Source: a bacterium | Lineage (GTDB): Bacteria > Chloroflexota > Anaerolineae > Caldilineales > Caldilineaceae | Direction of reading: 5' to 3' | Assembly (NCBI GenBank): GCA_016124945.1 | Contig: WGMT01000024.1 | Coordinates: forward strand, 186,001 to 250,000 | DNA: 64,000 bases | Shown here: in pieces, positions 25,531 through 34,657 of the stretch | How positions within the stretch are numbered: the first letter of the stretch is position 1 | Layout: each line of letters starts with the position of its first letter | The notes under the pieces: generated by a model | Seen by the model: only the letters and a program-made list of their open reading frames with translations | Told to the model about the DNA's origin: nothing | Databases searched by the model: none | Made by a program: the position numbers and the translations under genes

Positions 25531-26734
25531 TCTTAACCCGCGCTTCTTCCCCCTCCCGCACATAGACCAACTTCCCCCCCACCACCGTTGCCACAACTTC
25601 CAGCTTGTCGTCGAGGATAACCAGATCTGCGCGGTAGCCCGGCGCGAGGACGCCGATTTCGTGGTTGAGTCCTAGCGCGGTGGCGGCGGCGCGACTGGTG
25701 ACGGGCCACGCTTCGGCTAACGTCCATCCTGACGCGCTGAGGAAGTTGCGCAGCGCCAGATCCATGGTGAGGATCGAGCCGGCCAGGGTGCCGTCGGGCA
25801 GACGGCAGGCGCCGTCTTTGACGGTAACAGGCTGGCCGCCCAGTTCGGTGTCACCTTCGGGCAGGCCGGCGGCGCGGATGGCGTCGGTGGTGAGCAGGGT
25901 GAGATCGGCTCCTTTGCAGCGGGCCAGCACCTTCATCACGGCGGGGTGAACGTGGATGTTGTCGGCGATGAGTTGGGCGAAGACTCGGTCGTCGCTGAGC
26001 ACAGCGCCCACGACGCCGGGTTTGCGGTGGTGCAGGCCCGTCATAGCGTTGAAGGTGTGGGTGGCCTGAAGCACGCCGCGATCTATGGCGGCGATGGCTT
26101 CGTCATAGTCGGCGGCGGTGTGTCCCATCACCAGGCGCACGCCGTGGCGGCGGGCAACGTCAATCAACGCCGCTGCTCCAGGACGTTCCGGCGCAAGGGT
26201 GATCAACTTCACCGGCCCGGCGTTGAGCAATTCCTCAAGTTCGGCCAAATCGGGATCGCGTACATATTCTATGGGCTGCGCGCCGGGAAATTCGGGGCTG
26301 AGGAATGGCCCTTCCAGGTGGACGCCCAGTAGGCGTGCGCCGGGTAGTTCATCGGGATTGACACGGGCGGCGTTGCGTACTGCCTCTAGCGTTGGGGCGG
26401 CGGGCGCCGTCATGGTAGTGGCGAGGAACGCTGTGACGCCGCGGGTAGCGATGAAGCGGCTGATATTCGCCAGCGCTTCGGATGTGGCGTCCATACAGTC
26501 GCTGCCGTCGCTGCCGTGAATGTGTACGTCCACAAAACCCGGTAGGATGGTGCAGCCGCTTGCGTCGAAGATCGGCCTGTTGTCTTCGGCGAGGAGTGCG
26601 CTGTGCAGCGTTTCAATCCGACCCGTCGGCGAAAGGGTCAACGCTGTGGGGGCAGGCTTGTTGCCGACATGTCCGTAAATGTGATCTGCAATGACAGTTC
26701 GCAAATCGATCAAAGCCGAACTTCCCCTGCTCAT
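25526..26734 (-). CDS. nagA: N-acetylglucosamine-6-phosphate deacetylase
   Basis: An amidohydrolase-fold enzyme that converts GlcNAc-6-phosphate to glucosamine-6-phosphate and acetate, used in amino sugar and cell wall recycling. Motifs: the metal site HIHG in GFVDVHIHGSDG, the catalytic-region LEGPFLSPEFPGAQ with the metal-binding Glu, MGHTAADYDEA and ATHTFNAMTGLHHR with further metal His residues, and LLTTDAIRAAG with the catalytic Asp. The 402-residue length is normal. Its ATG overlaps the stop of the upstream histidine kinase (ATGA). No nagB or sugar transporter is in the window. Confidence 0.93.
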   Translation of the reverse strand: MSRGSSALIDLRTVIADHIYGHVGNKPAPTALTLSPTGRIETLHSALLAEDNRPIFDASGCTILPGFVDVHIHGSDGSDCMDATSEALANISRFIATRGVTAFLATTMTAPAAPTLEAVRNAARVNPDELPGARLLGVHLEGPFLSPEFPGAQPIEYVRDPDLAELEELLNAGPVKLITLAPERPGAAALIDVARRHGVRLVMGHTAADYDEAIAAIDRGVLQATHTFNAMTGLHHRKPGVVGAVLSDDRVFAQLIADNIHVHPAVMKVLARCKGADLTLLTTDAIRAAGLPEGDTELGGQPVTVKDGACRLPDGTLAGSILTMDLALRNFLSASGWTLAEAWPVTSRAAATALGLNHEIGVLAPGYRADLVILDDKLEVVATVVGGKLVYVREGEEARVKK

Positions 26735-27867
26735 TGGGGCGCCTGTCTTTCAGCAGAAACGACAGGGCGGGGCAACCAGAGGATAAAGGTGCTGCCGACG
26801 CCTTCGTGGCTGCTGATGTCTAGATAGCCGCCGTGAAGACGGGCTACGTGCTGGATCAGCGCAAGGCTAAGGCCGGCACCGGGCATGGTGCGTTCGTCGC
26901 GTTCGGCCTGTTCAAAAGGACGTTGTAGCCGTATCACCATTTCGTCGGATATACCGCGGCTTTCGTCGGCCACTTGCAGCCCCAGGTAGTTGTCGGCGTG
27001 GACAACACTGAGCCATACGCGTTTGGATTCGGCGCGGCGGTACTGAATGGCATTTTCAAGCAGGTGGACGACGGCACGATGCAGGTAGCGGACGTCGCCG
27101 TTGATCTTGTCTGTGCTGTCTGGGGTGGAAAAGACAATTTGGATCTTGGCGGCTTCGGCTTCTTTGGCCAGGGTGGCGGCGGCATTGGTGAGGATCTGTT
27201 GCGCCGTGAGTGATTCCGCCGTACCGGGCAATTTTTGGCGGTATTGAATGTCTGCCAGCATCAGGAACTTTTCAACCAGATCCTGTAAACGATGCCCCCC
27301 TTCGAGGATAGCATTGGTTGAGACGCGCAATGTGTCGAGATCCAATTGATCGCCTGCTACTTCGGCCAGGTACTCGGCGTAGCCCAGGATGAAGGTCAAC
27401 GGTGTACGGAACTCGTGTTGCAGTGTGCGCACGATCTGGTTGCGTAGTGTGTCCATCTGCACCTGGGTTTCTTGGGCCAGGTTGCGTGAACGGCGCAGGG
27501 CGTTGTCTACCGCCACGGTTAGATCTTCAGGATCGACCGGTTTGACGAGATAGTCTTCGATGCCGATGCTCTTGGCCTGGCGTTTGTCTTCGGGCGAGGA
27601 GCGTGCGGTGAGAAAGATGAAGGGCAGCGTGCGTAGCTGTTCATCGGCGCGGGTATGGCGGAGCAGGGTGTAGCCGTCCATCTGCGGCATCATAATGTCA
27701 CAGAGCACCACGTCTGGGCGTGTTTTGCTTAGGATGTCCAGTGCCTCTTTGCCGTTACCGGCGGAGTGAATCTTATAGTTGTTCAGCTCCAGAATGTCAC
27801 AGATGGCGTTGTTCATGGCGGGGTTGTCTTCAACAACCAGAACGGTACCAGCGCTAGATTCCGTCAT
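26731..27867 (-). CDS. receiver-histidine kinase (REC-HisKA-HATPase)
   Basis: The N-terminal receiver domain (about 8-125) has its acceptor Asp at 57 (VVLCDIMMPQMDG) and Lys in YLVKPVD. A HisKA domain has the His at 151 (QHEFRTPLTFILGYAEYL), and the C-terminal HATPase shows LLENAIQYR and a degenerate G1 box, DESRGIS. The G2 box is GAGLSLALIQH rather than the usual GxGLGL. No membrane segment is seen. Its first 14 bases overlap the giant GAF kinase gene upstream, and its end overlaps nagA by four bases. The front receiver is probably phosphorylated by the upstream kinase, making a two-kinase cascade; this is an inference from the arrangement. Confidence 0.88.
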   Translation of the reverse strand: MTESSAGTVLVVEDNPAMNNAICDILELNNYKIHSAGNGKEALDILSKTRPDVVLCDIMMPQMDGYTLLRHTRADEQLRTLPFIFLTARSSPEDKRQAKSIGIEDYLVKPVDPEDLTVAVDNALRRSRNLAQETQVQMDTLRNQIVRTLQHEFRTPLTFILGYAEYLAEVAGDQLDLDTLRVSTNAILEGGHRLQDLVEKFLMLADIQYRQKLPGTAESLTAQQILTNAAATLAKEAEAAKIQIVFSTPDSTDKINGDVRYLHRAVVHLLENAIQYRRAESKRVWLSVVHADNYLGLQVADESRGISDEMVIRLQRPFEQAERDERTMPGAGLSLALIQHVARLHGGYLDISSHEGVGSTFILWLPRPVVSAERQAPQ

Positions 27868-30800
27868 TGGTCTGCGTCGCTTTCTCGGTTATTGCCAGGT
27901 GATCAGTGGCAGTATCGGTTGAATTGGCGTGTGGGGATGCCGGCCGTGTTGTGGGTAGCCAAACAGAAACGATTGTGCCTTTTCCTACCTTGCTTTCGAG
28001 GCGGATGGTGCCACCGTGAAGGTCCAGGATCTCTTTGACGATGCTCAGCCCAAGGCCGACACCAGGAATTCCACGTTCTGTGGCCTCTGCGCCGCGGAAG
28101 AAGCGTTCAAACAGGCGAGGTAATTCGTGGGGGAGAATGCCCATGCCGGTATCTTGTACGGTAATCTGCACGCCCTTATTGTGCGACAAGTGGGCAGAGA
28201 CTTCAACTTGCCCACCTGGATCTGTGTAGGCGATGGCGTTGGCAAGAAGTGTCCCGATGACCTGGTTGATCTGGCTACGATCTGCGTCGATTTTGAGTGG
28301 ATCGTCGCTTTCTACATCGTCGCTTTCTACATCGTCGCTGTCTACATCGTCGCTGTCTATATCGTCGCTTTCTACATCGTCGCTGTCTATATCGTCGCTG
28401 TCTATATCGTCGCTTTCTACGTAGTGGAGAGTGATCCCTTTGGCCTGGGCTTGTCTTGTGTACAACTGGCAGACATCGCTCAGGAGAACGGTTAGGCTGA
28501 AGGTTGTGACTTCAAAGAAGATCCCCTGGATGCGTGCTGCGTTCAGCCGTGACAGATCAAGTACAGATTCGATAAGTGCGTTGAGCTGCTGGGTTTCGAT
28601 TTGTAATGTCTGTAGATATTCGTCGTGTTTGTCGGCACGTCCTCGGCGCAGGAGATCGGCATAGAAACGGATGTTGGTGAGCGGCGTGCGCAACTCGTGG
28701 CTCACGTTGGCAATGAACTCCGACTTGAGCCGATCCAATTCTTGCAGGCGCTCGTTGGCTTCTGCCAGTTGACGTGTTCGTTCGGCGATGCGGTGTTCCA
28801 TGGTATCGAGGATCGAAGAACGGTGTAGCGCCGTGCCGATGATGTCGGCGATGGTGGCAAGCAGGTGTAAGTCTTCCGCCCCATAGACGCGTTCATGGGT
28901 AAAGCAGTAACCGGCAATCACACCCATGACAGTCGAGCCGGCAAAGACAGGGGCAAAAATGGCTGTGATGGGCTGTACGCCCAACATCACCCAGTCTTCG
29001 AGTATTTCTGGGTGTGCCAGCGGATCGTGTGGATAGTTGCTCGAAAGGTAGGGTAGTCCTGTCTGCGCGATGTGGCCGAAGATTGTACCATCGTGTGGGA
29101 ATGTCCGCTGTGTGGTGGATGGTTTGCCGACTTCGGCCACTAGGTTGAGGAGATTGTTGCTGTCGAACAAGCAGAGTCGTACTACATGACAATCGATCGT
29201 TTTTTGAATGAAAGAGAGGCTTACATTGATGATGGCAGACTGGCTTTCCAGCGGGCGTAGGGTTGCCGTCAACTGGTTGATCGTCTCCATTTCTTCAACG
29301 CGGCGGCGTGTCTCACAGAGGAGTTGGTTCTTCTGAGTGGTCATGGCCACGGCTTCGGCAATCTGGGCGATGGCTGTTCCGCTGATGTCGTTGGCGGGTG
29401 GCAAATGCCAGAGCAGGCGCAGCGATCCCAATACACGTTGATTCACTTGCATGGGTATGGCAATCTGGGCGGCGAAACCTTGTGCGCTATCGATTGCCTC
29501 TAGACGTAACATCGTGCCGACGGCATCACTTCCTGTTTGAAAGATCTGCCCCTTTAAATTTGATTGCAGTGCCAGGCTTTCATGAATCGCAACTGTGTAG
29601 CGACTTTCAGCAATGCTGCCGTCCTTTTGATAGGTGCGACGAATGATCGATGCTTCCAGTTCGTCGTTGTCGAAGATGGCAAGCTCTACGGCATCACACT
29701 CTGTTAAGGCGCGCAAACCCCAGTCGATGGCAGGCAGAATTTCTGAGACGGCTGATGTTGCGTTGAGCCGGCGCATGATTTCGCTTACTGTGGACTGTTC
29801 CTTGGCGGTGCGTCGGCTTTCTTGTAACAATTGGGCATTGACAATCGTCGTTGCCGCCTGGTTTGCGAAGGCTTGTGCCACTTCGGCCTCTCGCGGCCCG
29901 TAGGTGCCTGGTCGGTGACTGTCTAACGTAATGCAGCCTATGAACCGGCCGCGATGGACCAGAGGCACCGCCATCCAACCGCGTATCTGATTCGTTTCTC
30001 CCCACTGTTGAAACCACGAGACTTGTGAGACATCTTCTTCGAAGAATGGGATACGCTTGCGCATCAGCCAATGTACTTTGTCGTCGATTGGAAATGTCCT
30101 GTTTAGCGATTCTTCGGGGTTCGGCAGACCGATTTGGGCAACAGCTTGTATGGCATTGCCTTTGAGCAGAAAGCAGGAGGTACTGTCAAAGGGGACAACT
30201 TGCTGCAAGCGTTCTAGTAGTTTCTGGAGCAAATCGGGTAGATCCAGATCAAGGATAAGCGTAGAGGTGGAAAGGCGAAGCGCTTCAGTAACTTTGTAGC
30301 GGTTCTGTTCTGCAGAAAATAGCCTGGCGTTATGCAGCGCCATGGCAACCGGCGCCGCCACTGCTTGCAAGGTGGTCAGCATTTCGGCGTGGAAGAATCC
30401 TGTTTGGGTACTGGATAGTTGCAGCACGCCAATCAGTTGATCATGGACGATCAATGGGAGCGCTGCTGTGCTCCGTACTGTACTGATAATGCCAGATAGC
30501 GGGATCCAGGACGGTGCTTCATCGACGTTTGCCGCAATGACTGCTTTGTGGTGTAAGGCCACCCAGCCCGCTGTCCCGTGTCCAACGTTCAGGAATGGAT
30601 AATCTTGTGTGTTGGATCGTGCCGGCACACCGTCGGCAACCACTGCATAGAGGAGCAGTTTGTCGGGATTTACCGGATCGATCAACATGATCTCGCCGAA
30701 CGCTACATTGAAGACGTTTGTGGTCAACAGTACGGCCCGCTCAGCAACCTGCTGAAGATCCAATGTTGTACTGAGGTCTTGGTTCAACTCGAAAAGGAGT

Positions 30801-31273
30801 TCAATGTTGCGTTTTTCAATGGCAAGCGAGTCGGCCAACTGCGCCTTTTCCAGCAACAACGCCGCCTGTTTGATGAGGGTCTGTGCCAGGTGCGCATCTT
30901 TGTGCTGAAACTTGGTGTCACTGCTTGCAAAGACAACAGTGCCTACCAAAGCGTTGTCCACAGTGACCGGTATCGCCATCCATCCATCAATCGCCAGATC
31001 GCCGAAAATGCAGTGAATGTCGGATTCATCCGGTGACTCGCCCTGTAACAAGGGTTTCATCGTTTGTTGTAGGTGCAGGTAGCCGGGGGCGTGTTGGATT
31101 TGTACCGTTGTGCCGGGAAGGTGCGGGAATTCTCGGCGCGTTACAACGAGTTGAAGCAGACCAGCATCTTCTAAAAAGACACCGGCTGCTTTGAATGGCA
31201 AGAAGGGTTCCAGATCTTCCAGTATACGTTCGAAGATTGCGGCCAACACTTCGTAGGGTGGATTTGCCTTCAT
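27854..31273 (-). CDS. multi-GAF sensor histidine kinase with an internal acidic repeat
   Basis: A 1139-residue cytosolic-looking kinase with about five GAF domains in series (about 10-145, 165-318, 335-482, 495-650 and 668-818). A linker coiled coil and a HisKA domain follow, with His at 859 (SEFIANVSHELRTPLTNIR). The HATPase_c domain shows LLANAIAYT, DTGMG and GVGLGLSIVKEI. Inside the ATPase domain, between GITLHY and the N box, residues 952-991 consist of eight copies of a five-residue acidic unit (V/I-E/D-S-D-D). Kinases of this type normally have only a short loop there. A start ATG at 31273 has AAGG upstream. It overlaps the next kinase gene by 14 bases. The signals bound by the GAF domains are unknown. 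Confidence 0.92.
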   Translation of the reverse strand: MKANPPYEVLAAIFERILEDLEPFLPFKAAGVFLEDAGLLQLVVTRREFPHLPGTTVQIQHAPGYLHLQQTMKPLLQGESPDESDIHCIFGDLAIDGWMAIPVTVDNALVGTVVFASSDTKFQHKDAHLAQTLIKQAALLLEKAQLADSLAIEKRNIELLFELNQDLSTTLDLQQVAERAVLLTTNVFNVAFGEIMLIDPVNPDKLLLYAVVADGVPARSNTQDYPFLNVGHGTAGWVALHHKAVIAANVDEAPSWIPLSGIISTVRSTAALPLIVHDQLIGVLQLSSTQTGFFHAEMLTTLQAVAAPVAMALHNARLFSAEQNRYKVTEALRLSTSTLILDLDLPDLLQKLLERLQQVVPFDSTSCFLLKGNAIQAVAQIGLPNPEESLNRTFPIDDKVHWLMRKRIPFFEEDVSQVSWFQQWGETNQIRGWMAVPLVHRGRFIGCITLDSHRPGTYGPREAEVAQAFANQAATTIVNAQLLQESRRTAKEQSTVSEIMRRLNATSAVSEILPAIDWGLRALTECDAVELAIFDNDELEASIIRRTYQKDGSIAESRYTVAIHESLALQSNLKGQIFQTGSDAVGTMLRLEAIDSAQGFAAQIAIPMQVNQRVLGSLRLLWHLPPANDISGTAIAQIAEAVAMTTQKNQLLCETRRRVEEMETINQLTATLRPLESQSAIINVSLSFIQKTIDCHVVRLCLFDSNNLLNLVAEVGKPSTTQRTFPHDGTIFGHIAQTGLPYLSSNYPHDPLAHPEILEDWVMLGVQPITAIFAPVFAGSTVMGVIAGYCFTHERVYGAEDLHLLATIADIIGTALHRSSILDTMEHRIAERTRQLAEANERLQELDRLKSEFIANVSHELRTPLTNIRFYADLLRRGRADKHDEYLQTLQIETQQLNALIESVLDLSRLNAARIQGIFFEVTTFSLTVLLSDVCQLYTRQAQAKGITLHYVESDDIDSDDIDSDDVESDDIDSDDVDSDDVESDDVESDDPLKIDADRSQINQVIGTLLANAIAYTDPGGQVEVSAHLSHNKGVQITVQDTGMGILPHELPRLFERFFRGAEATERGIPGVGLGLSIVKEILDLHGGTIRLESKVGKGTIVSVWLPTTRPASPHANSTDTATDHLAITEKATQTNDGI
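28301..28420. repeat. in-frame 15-bp tandem repeat, eight copies, in a kinase gene
   Basis: Eight 15-base units encode V/I-E/D-S-D-D in the HATPase domain of the kinase at 27854-31273. The units differ by only a few bases (GTCGCTTTCTACATC against GTCGCTGTCTATATC on the plus strand). Because the unit is a multiple of three, copy-number change would lengthen or shorten the loop without breaking the frame. Confidence 0.93.
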
Positions 31274-31315
31274 CGTAACGCCTTATGGTTTGAGGCAGTT
31301 TGTGCTGGTGATGCG

Positions 31316-33556
31316 TTACGTCGTTGCAGGCTTCAAATAGATCACCGCTAGCGGCGGCAAATTGATCTCGGCTGAGTGAGACCCGCTCTGCCAGGATATC
31401 TCCTCAGCTTCGATGACATTGGTATTGCCGATACCGCTACCGCCATAAATGGAATTGTCGCTGTTGAAGATTTCGGTGTAGCGCCCGCCGTGTGGCAGGC
31501 CGATTCGGTAACCAAGGTGGGGCACAGGTGTAAAGTTACAGATCACGACCAGATAGTCGTTGGGGGCTGCCGCTTTGCGCTGGAAGCTGATAATCGAGTT
31601 GTCTATGTCCTGAAGGTCGAGCCACGAGAAGCCCTGCCAGCTTGTGTCCACTTCGTGCAGTGCTGCTTCGGAAAGGTAAAGATGGTTGAGATCCGCCACA
31701 TACTGTTGAAACTGTTGGTGATTTTTCTGTTCGAGCAGATGCCAATCGAGGCTGTTGGCTTCTGTCCACTCGCGCCATTGACCGAACTCACCGCCCATAA
31801 ACAGCAGTTTCTTGCCGGGGTGGCCGGTCATGTAACCGTAGAGTGAACGCAAACCTGCAAACTTGCGCCAATGATCGCCTGGCATTTTGTCCAGCATCGA
31901 CTTTTTCAGGTGAACCACTTCGTCGTGGCTGAACGGGAGCACAAAATTCTCGCTGAACGCATATACAAGGCTAAAGGTAATTAAACTGTGGTGATATCGG
32001 CGATAGATGGGATCTTTCTCAAAGTACTTTAGCGTGTCATGCATCCACCCCATGTTCCATTTTAGATCAAAACCCAGGCCACCGGTATAGGTCGGTCGGG
32101 AGACCATGGGCCAGGCGGTGCTTTCTTCGGCAATCGTGAGGATGCCGGGCGCATACTCATGAGTGGCTTCGTTGAAGGTACGGATGAAGTCAATGGCATC
32201 TAGGTTCTCGCGTCCACCGTATTTGTTGGGCACCCAGTCGCCGGGTTCACGGCTGTAATCGAGATAGAGCATCGACGCCACCGCGTCTACACGCAGGCCG
32301 TCCAGGTGATAGTGGGTTAGCCAGAAGATGGCACTGGTGAGCAGAAAGTTGCGCACCTCGTTGCGACCAAAGTTAAAGATTTTGGTGCCCCAGTCGCGGT
32401 GTTCACCCTGGCGTGGATCTTCGTGCTCGTAGAGATGAGTCCCATCGAAAAAAGAGAGTCCATGTGCGTCACGGGGGAAGTGGGCAGGCACCCAGTCGAG
32501 GATCACGCCGATGCCGTTCTGGTGACAATAATCCACAAAGTACATAAAGTCTTCGGGCGTGCCAAAGCGGCTGCTTGGCGCAAAGTAGCCGGTAGTCTGG
32601 TATCCCCACGAACCGTCAAAGGGATGTTCGGTGATGGGCATCAGTTCGATGTGGGTGAAGCCCATCTTTTTGACATAATCGACCATGTCGTGGGCCAGAT
32701 CGCGGTAATTGAGGAAGCCGTTGTCCTCGGGGACACGTTTCCAACTTCCCAGGTGCACCTCATAGATGTTGATCGGTTGATCCAACTTTTGCCGTTCCGT
32801 CCGCTCTACCATCCACTTGTCGTCTTGCCATTCATACTTGTTGATATCCCACACCACCGAGCCGGTGGACGGGCGAACCTGGGCGTAAAAGGCATAGGGA
32901 TCGGCCTTGTCGACCTTGTAACCCATGTAGCGGGATTTCACCGCATATTTGTAGTCGAAGCCTTCGATCAGATTGGGGATGAAGATCTCCCAGATGCCGC
33001 CGTAGGCTTGCATGGCGTGGACACGGTCGTCCCATCCGTTGAAAGGACCAATCACGCTGACCCGTTCGGCATTGGGGGCCCACACGGCAAAGTTGACACC
33101 GGCAACGCCGTCAATGGTGCGGAAGTGTGCGCCCAGTTTTTCGAAGCTGCGCAGAAATCGCCCTTCGCCGTGGAGGTGACGTTCGAAATCGGTGATATAC
33201 GGCTCGTTGAATCGGTAGGGATCTTCGATCTCGTGTTGGCCGCCGTCTTTGCCTGCCACCACCAACCTATAGGCGATTTTCTCCGCTCGATCGGGCAGAT
33301 TGGCCTGGAAGATTCCGGCCGGGTGAACCTTCGTCATGGCATGCTTTTCGCCGCGTTCGATGTCCAGCACCCACACTTCGGTATCAAGTGGACGGAATGC
33401 GCGCACCACCAGCTTGCTTACATCGCCGTCGTCGGCAACATGTTGCCCAAGCACCTTGTACGGCGCGCCATGATAACCGCCTGCGAGTGCATCTAATTCC
33501 GATCCGGCAGGGGCAAACTTTATCACAGGTTCTTGCTGTGTTGTTTTGGGTTTCAT
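31316..33556 (-). CDS. glgB: 1,4-alpha-glucan branching enzyme
   Basis: It makes the alpha-1,6 branches of glycogen. Architecture: an N-terminal GlgB N domain and CBM48 (about 15-215, [22 protein letters not shown]), a GH13 catalytic barrel (about 225-620), and a C-terminal all-beta domain. Catalytic residues seen are Asp at about 424 ([14 protein letters not shown]), Glu at about 477 ([11 protein letters not shown]) and the transition-state Asp in SHDEVVHLK. The regions [10 protein letters not shown] and [12 protein letters not shown] are typical. The start ATG at 33556 has GGAG eight bases upstream; a TTG one codon earlier is the alternative. The 746-residue length is usual. It follows the GT5-like synthase and GNAT genes in the same direction. 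Confidence 0.97.
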   Translation of the reverse strand: MKPKTTQQEPVIKFAPAGSELDALAGGYHGAPYKVLGQHVADDGDVSKLVVRAFRPLDTEVWVLDIERGEKHAMTKVHPAGIFQANLPDRAEKIAYRLVVAGKDGGQHEIEDPYRFNEPYITDFERHLHGEGRFLRSFEKLGAHFRTIDGVAGVNFAVWAPNAERVSVIGPFNGWDDRVHAMQAYGGIWEIFIPNLIEGFDYKYAVKSRYMGYKVDKADPYAFYAQVRPSTGSVVWDINKYEWQDDKWMVERTERQKLDQPINIYEVHLGSWKRVPEDNGFLNYRDLAHDMVDYVKKMGFTHIELMPITEHPFDGSWGYQTTGYFAPSSRFGTPEDFMYFVDYCHQNGIGVILDWVPAHFPRDAHGLSFFDGTHLYEHEDPRQGEHRDWGTKIFNFGRNEVRNFLLTSAIFWLTHYHLDGLRVDAVASMLYLDYSREPGDWVPNKYGGRENLDAIDFIRTFNEATHEYAPGILTIAEESTAWPMVSRPTYTGGLGFDLKWNMGWMHDTLKYFEKDPIYRRYHHSLITFSLVYAFSENFVLPFSHDEVVHLKKSMLDKMPGDHWRKFAGLRSLYGYMTGHPGKKLLFMGGEFGQWREWTEANSLDWHLLEQKNHQQFQQYVADLNHLYLSEAALHEVDTSWQGFSWLDLQDIDNSIISFQRKAAAPNDYLVVICNFTPVPHLGYRIGLPHGGRYTEIFNSDNSIYGGSGIGNTNVIEAEEISWQSGSHSAEINLPPLAVIYLKPATT

Positions 33557-33643
33557 CAACTTCTCTCCTTCACAAATTCACAAGTTCGTCAGGTGCTTGG
33601 GTTACTCTTCTTCGGGCCGCACGGGCCTTACACCGCGGATCGC

Positions 33644-34657
33644 TCAGGTCTTCACCAGATTAACCCAAGCGTCAACCACATCGAAACCGCGGCTTCGATA
33701 GAGGCGCATGGCGTTGGGGAAGAGGGTTAAGTGTGTGTGTAATGACACCGTTTTGATGGGGCCTCCGCTTCGATCCATGCCCTGCATCATTTCGTTTAGA
33801 CCCCGATCCAGCAGATAGGCTCCACCACGCCGACCGCGCAACTCCGGATCAATGCGGAAATTAACCAGCGCCATCTTGCCCACTGTGTGCATGGGATACC
33901 AGGCGATCTGCCCACGTAGCCTATTATCTCCGTCGATCAGGCCAATGCCGAAGTAGGGATTGCCGCCATTATCGCCCCATCGGCTTACGCTTGGGAGTCT
34001 GGTCGCTTCCTCGCCGGTGAAGGGGTTGTCGTGGTTGAACTGGATCGGGCGGATACCGGCCGCGGCCAGCGCCGGCGGAAAGGACGGCATCGCCGGTGGT
34101 TCGTCGCTGCGCTCCAGCGACACATCACCGATCTCCACCGAAAGGTAGCCCCGTTTCGCGAGGAAGTCGATCACTGTGCTTGCGCCGGCGCGTATACCCA
34201 TGCGCTCGGTACTACCGAAAAATGGCTGGCGTGGCCCTTCCACCGCACCGTAGACGGCCTGTGCGTGGCCCGCAAAATGAACCGGACAGTAGTAGAGCCA
34301 ACTCTCGGCGGCCTGTAACAACCGGCTGCCGATGCCCTGCCGCCGTAACGCAGGCGCCACATAGAGTAGAGCAATGGTGTGGTGTGCTGGCCAGTTGGCG
34401 TATGCGCCTGTGTTGGGCGGCGGTTGCAGCGCGTGGACAATGCCCACAAGGCTTCGTAGGCCAGATGGGTCTTCGTGCCAGGCAAGGATCAGCCCCGCCG
34501 GGTCGACCACCGGCGATGCGAGCACACGTTGGGCAAAAGTGGCTTCATCGATGGGGTAAAAGTTAGGCTGACCGGCGAAAGCCTCGTTCCAAAAGGCAAT
34601 GAACGCCGTCAGATCGTCCTTCGCGAAAGGACGGAACAGGGTACGCGCCGTTGCCAT
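33644..34657 (-). CDS. GNAT-family acetyltransferase, probably with two GNAT-like halves
   Basis: A 337-residue protein whose first half has a GNAT signature around IALLYVAPALRRQGIGSRLLQAAESWL (the R/Q-x-x-G-x-G/A acetyl-CoA loop). The second half repeats a similar pattern with NFRIDPELRGRRGGAYLLDRGL. Tandem GNAT proteins of this size are common, and one half is often inactive. The ATG at 34657 shares its first base with the stop codon of the upstream synthase gene, which implies coupled translation. A longer reading from 34714 lies within that gene. It lies between two glycogen-type genes, but the acetyl acceptor cannot be guessed. Confidence 0.85.
   Translation of the reverse strand: MATARTLFRPFAKDDLTAFIAFWNEAFAGQPNFYPIDEATFAQRVLASPVVDPAGLILAWHEDPSGLRSLVGIVHALQPPPNTGAYANWPAHHTIALLYVAPALRRQGIGSRLLQAAESWLYYCPVHFAGHAQAVYGAVEGPRQPFFGSTERMGIRAGASTVIDFLAKRGYLSVEIGDVSLERSDEPPAMPSFPPALAAAGIRPIQFNHDNPFTGEEATRLPSVSRWGDNGGNPYFGIGLIDGDNRLRGQIAWYPMHTVGKMALVNFRIDPELRGRRGGAYLLDRGLNEMMQGMDRSGGPIKTVSLHTHLTLFPNAMRLYRSRGFDVVDAWVNLVKT

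Noticed and set aside
28127-28495. Plus-strand frame encoding repeated VAFYIVAVYIV, looking like a membrane protein
   Set aside because: It is the antisense reading of the 15-bp repeat inside the large histidine kinase gene. It has no ribosome site.
32399-33496. 365-codon plus-strand frame opposite glgB
   Set aside because: It is the antisense shadow of a well-supported branching enzyme and has no ribosome site or family features.
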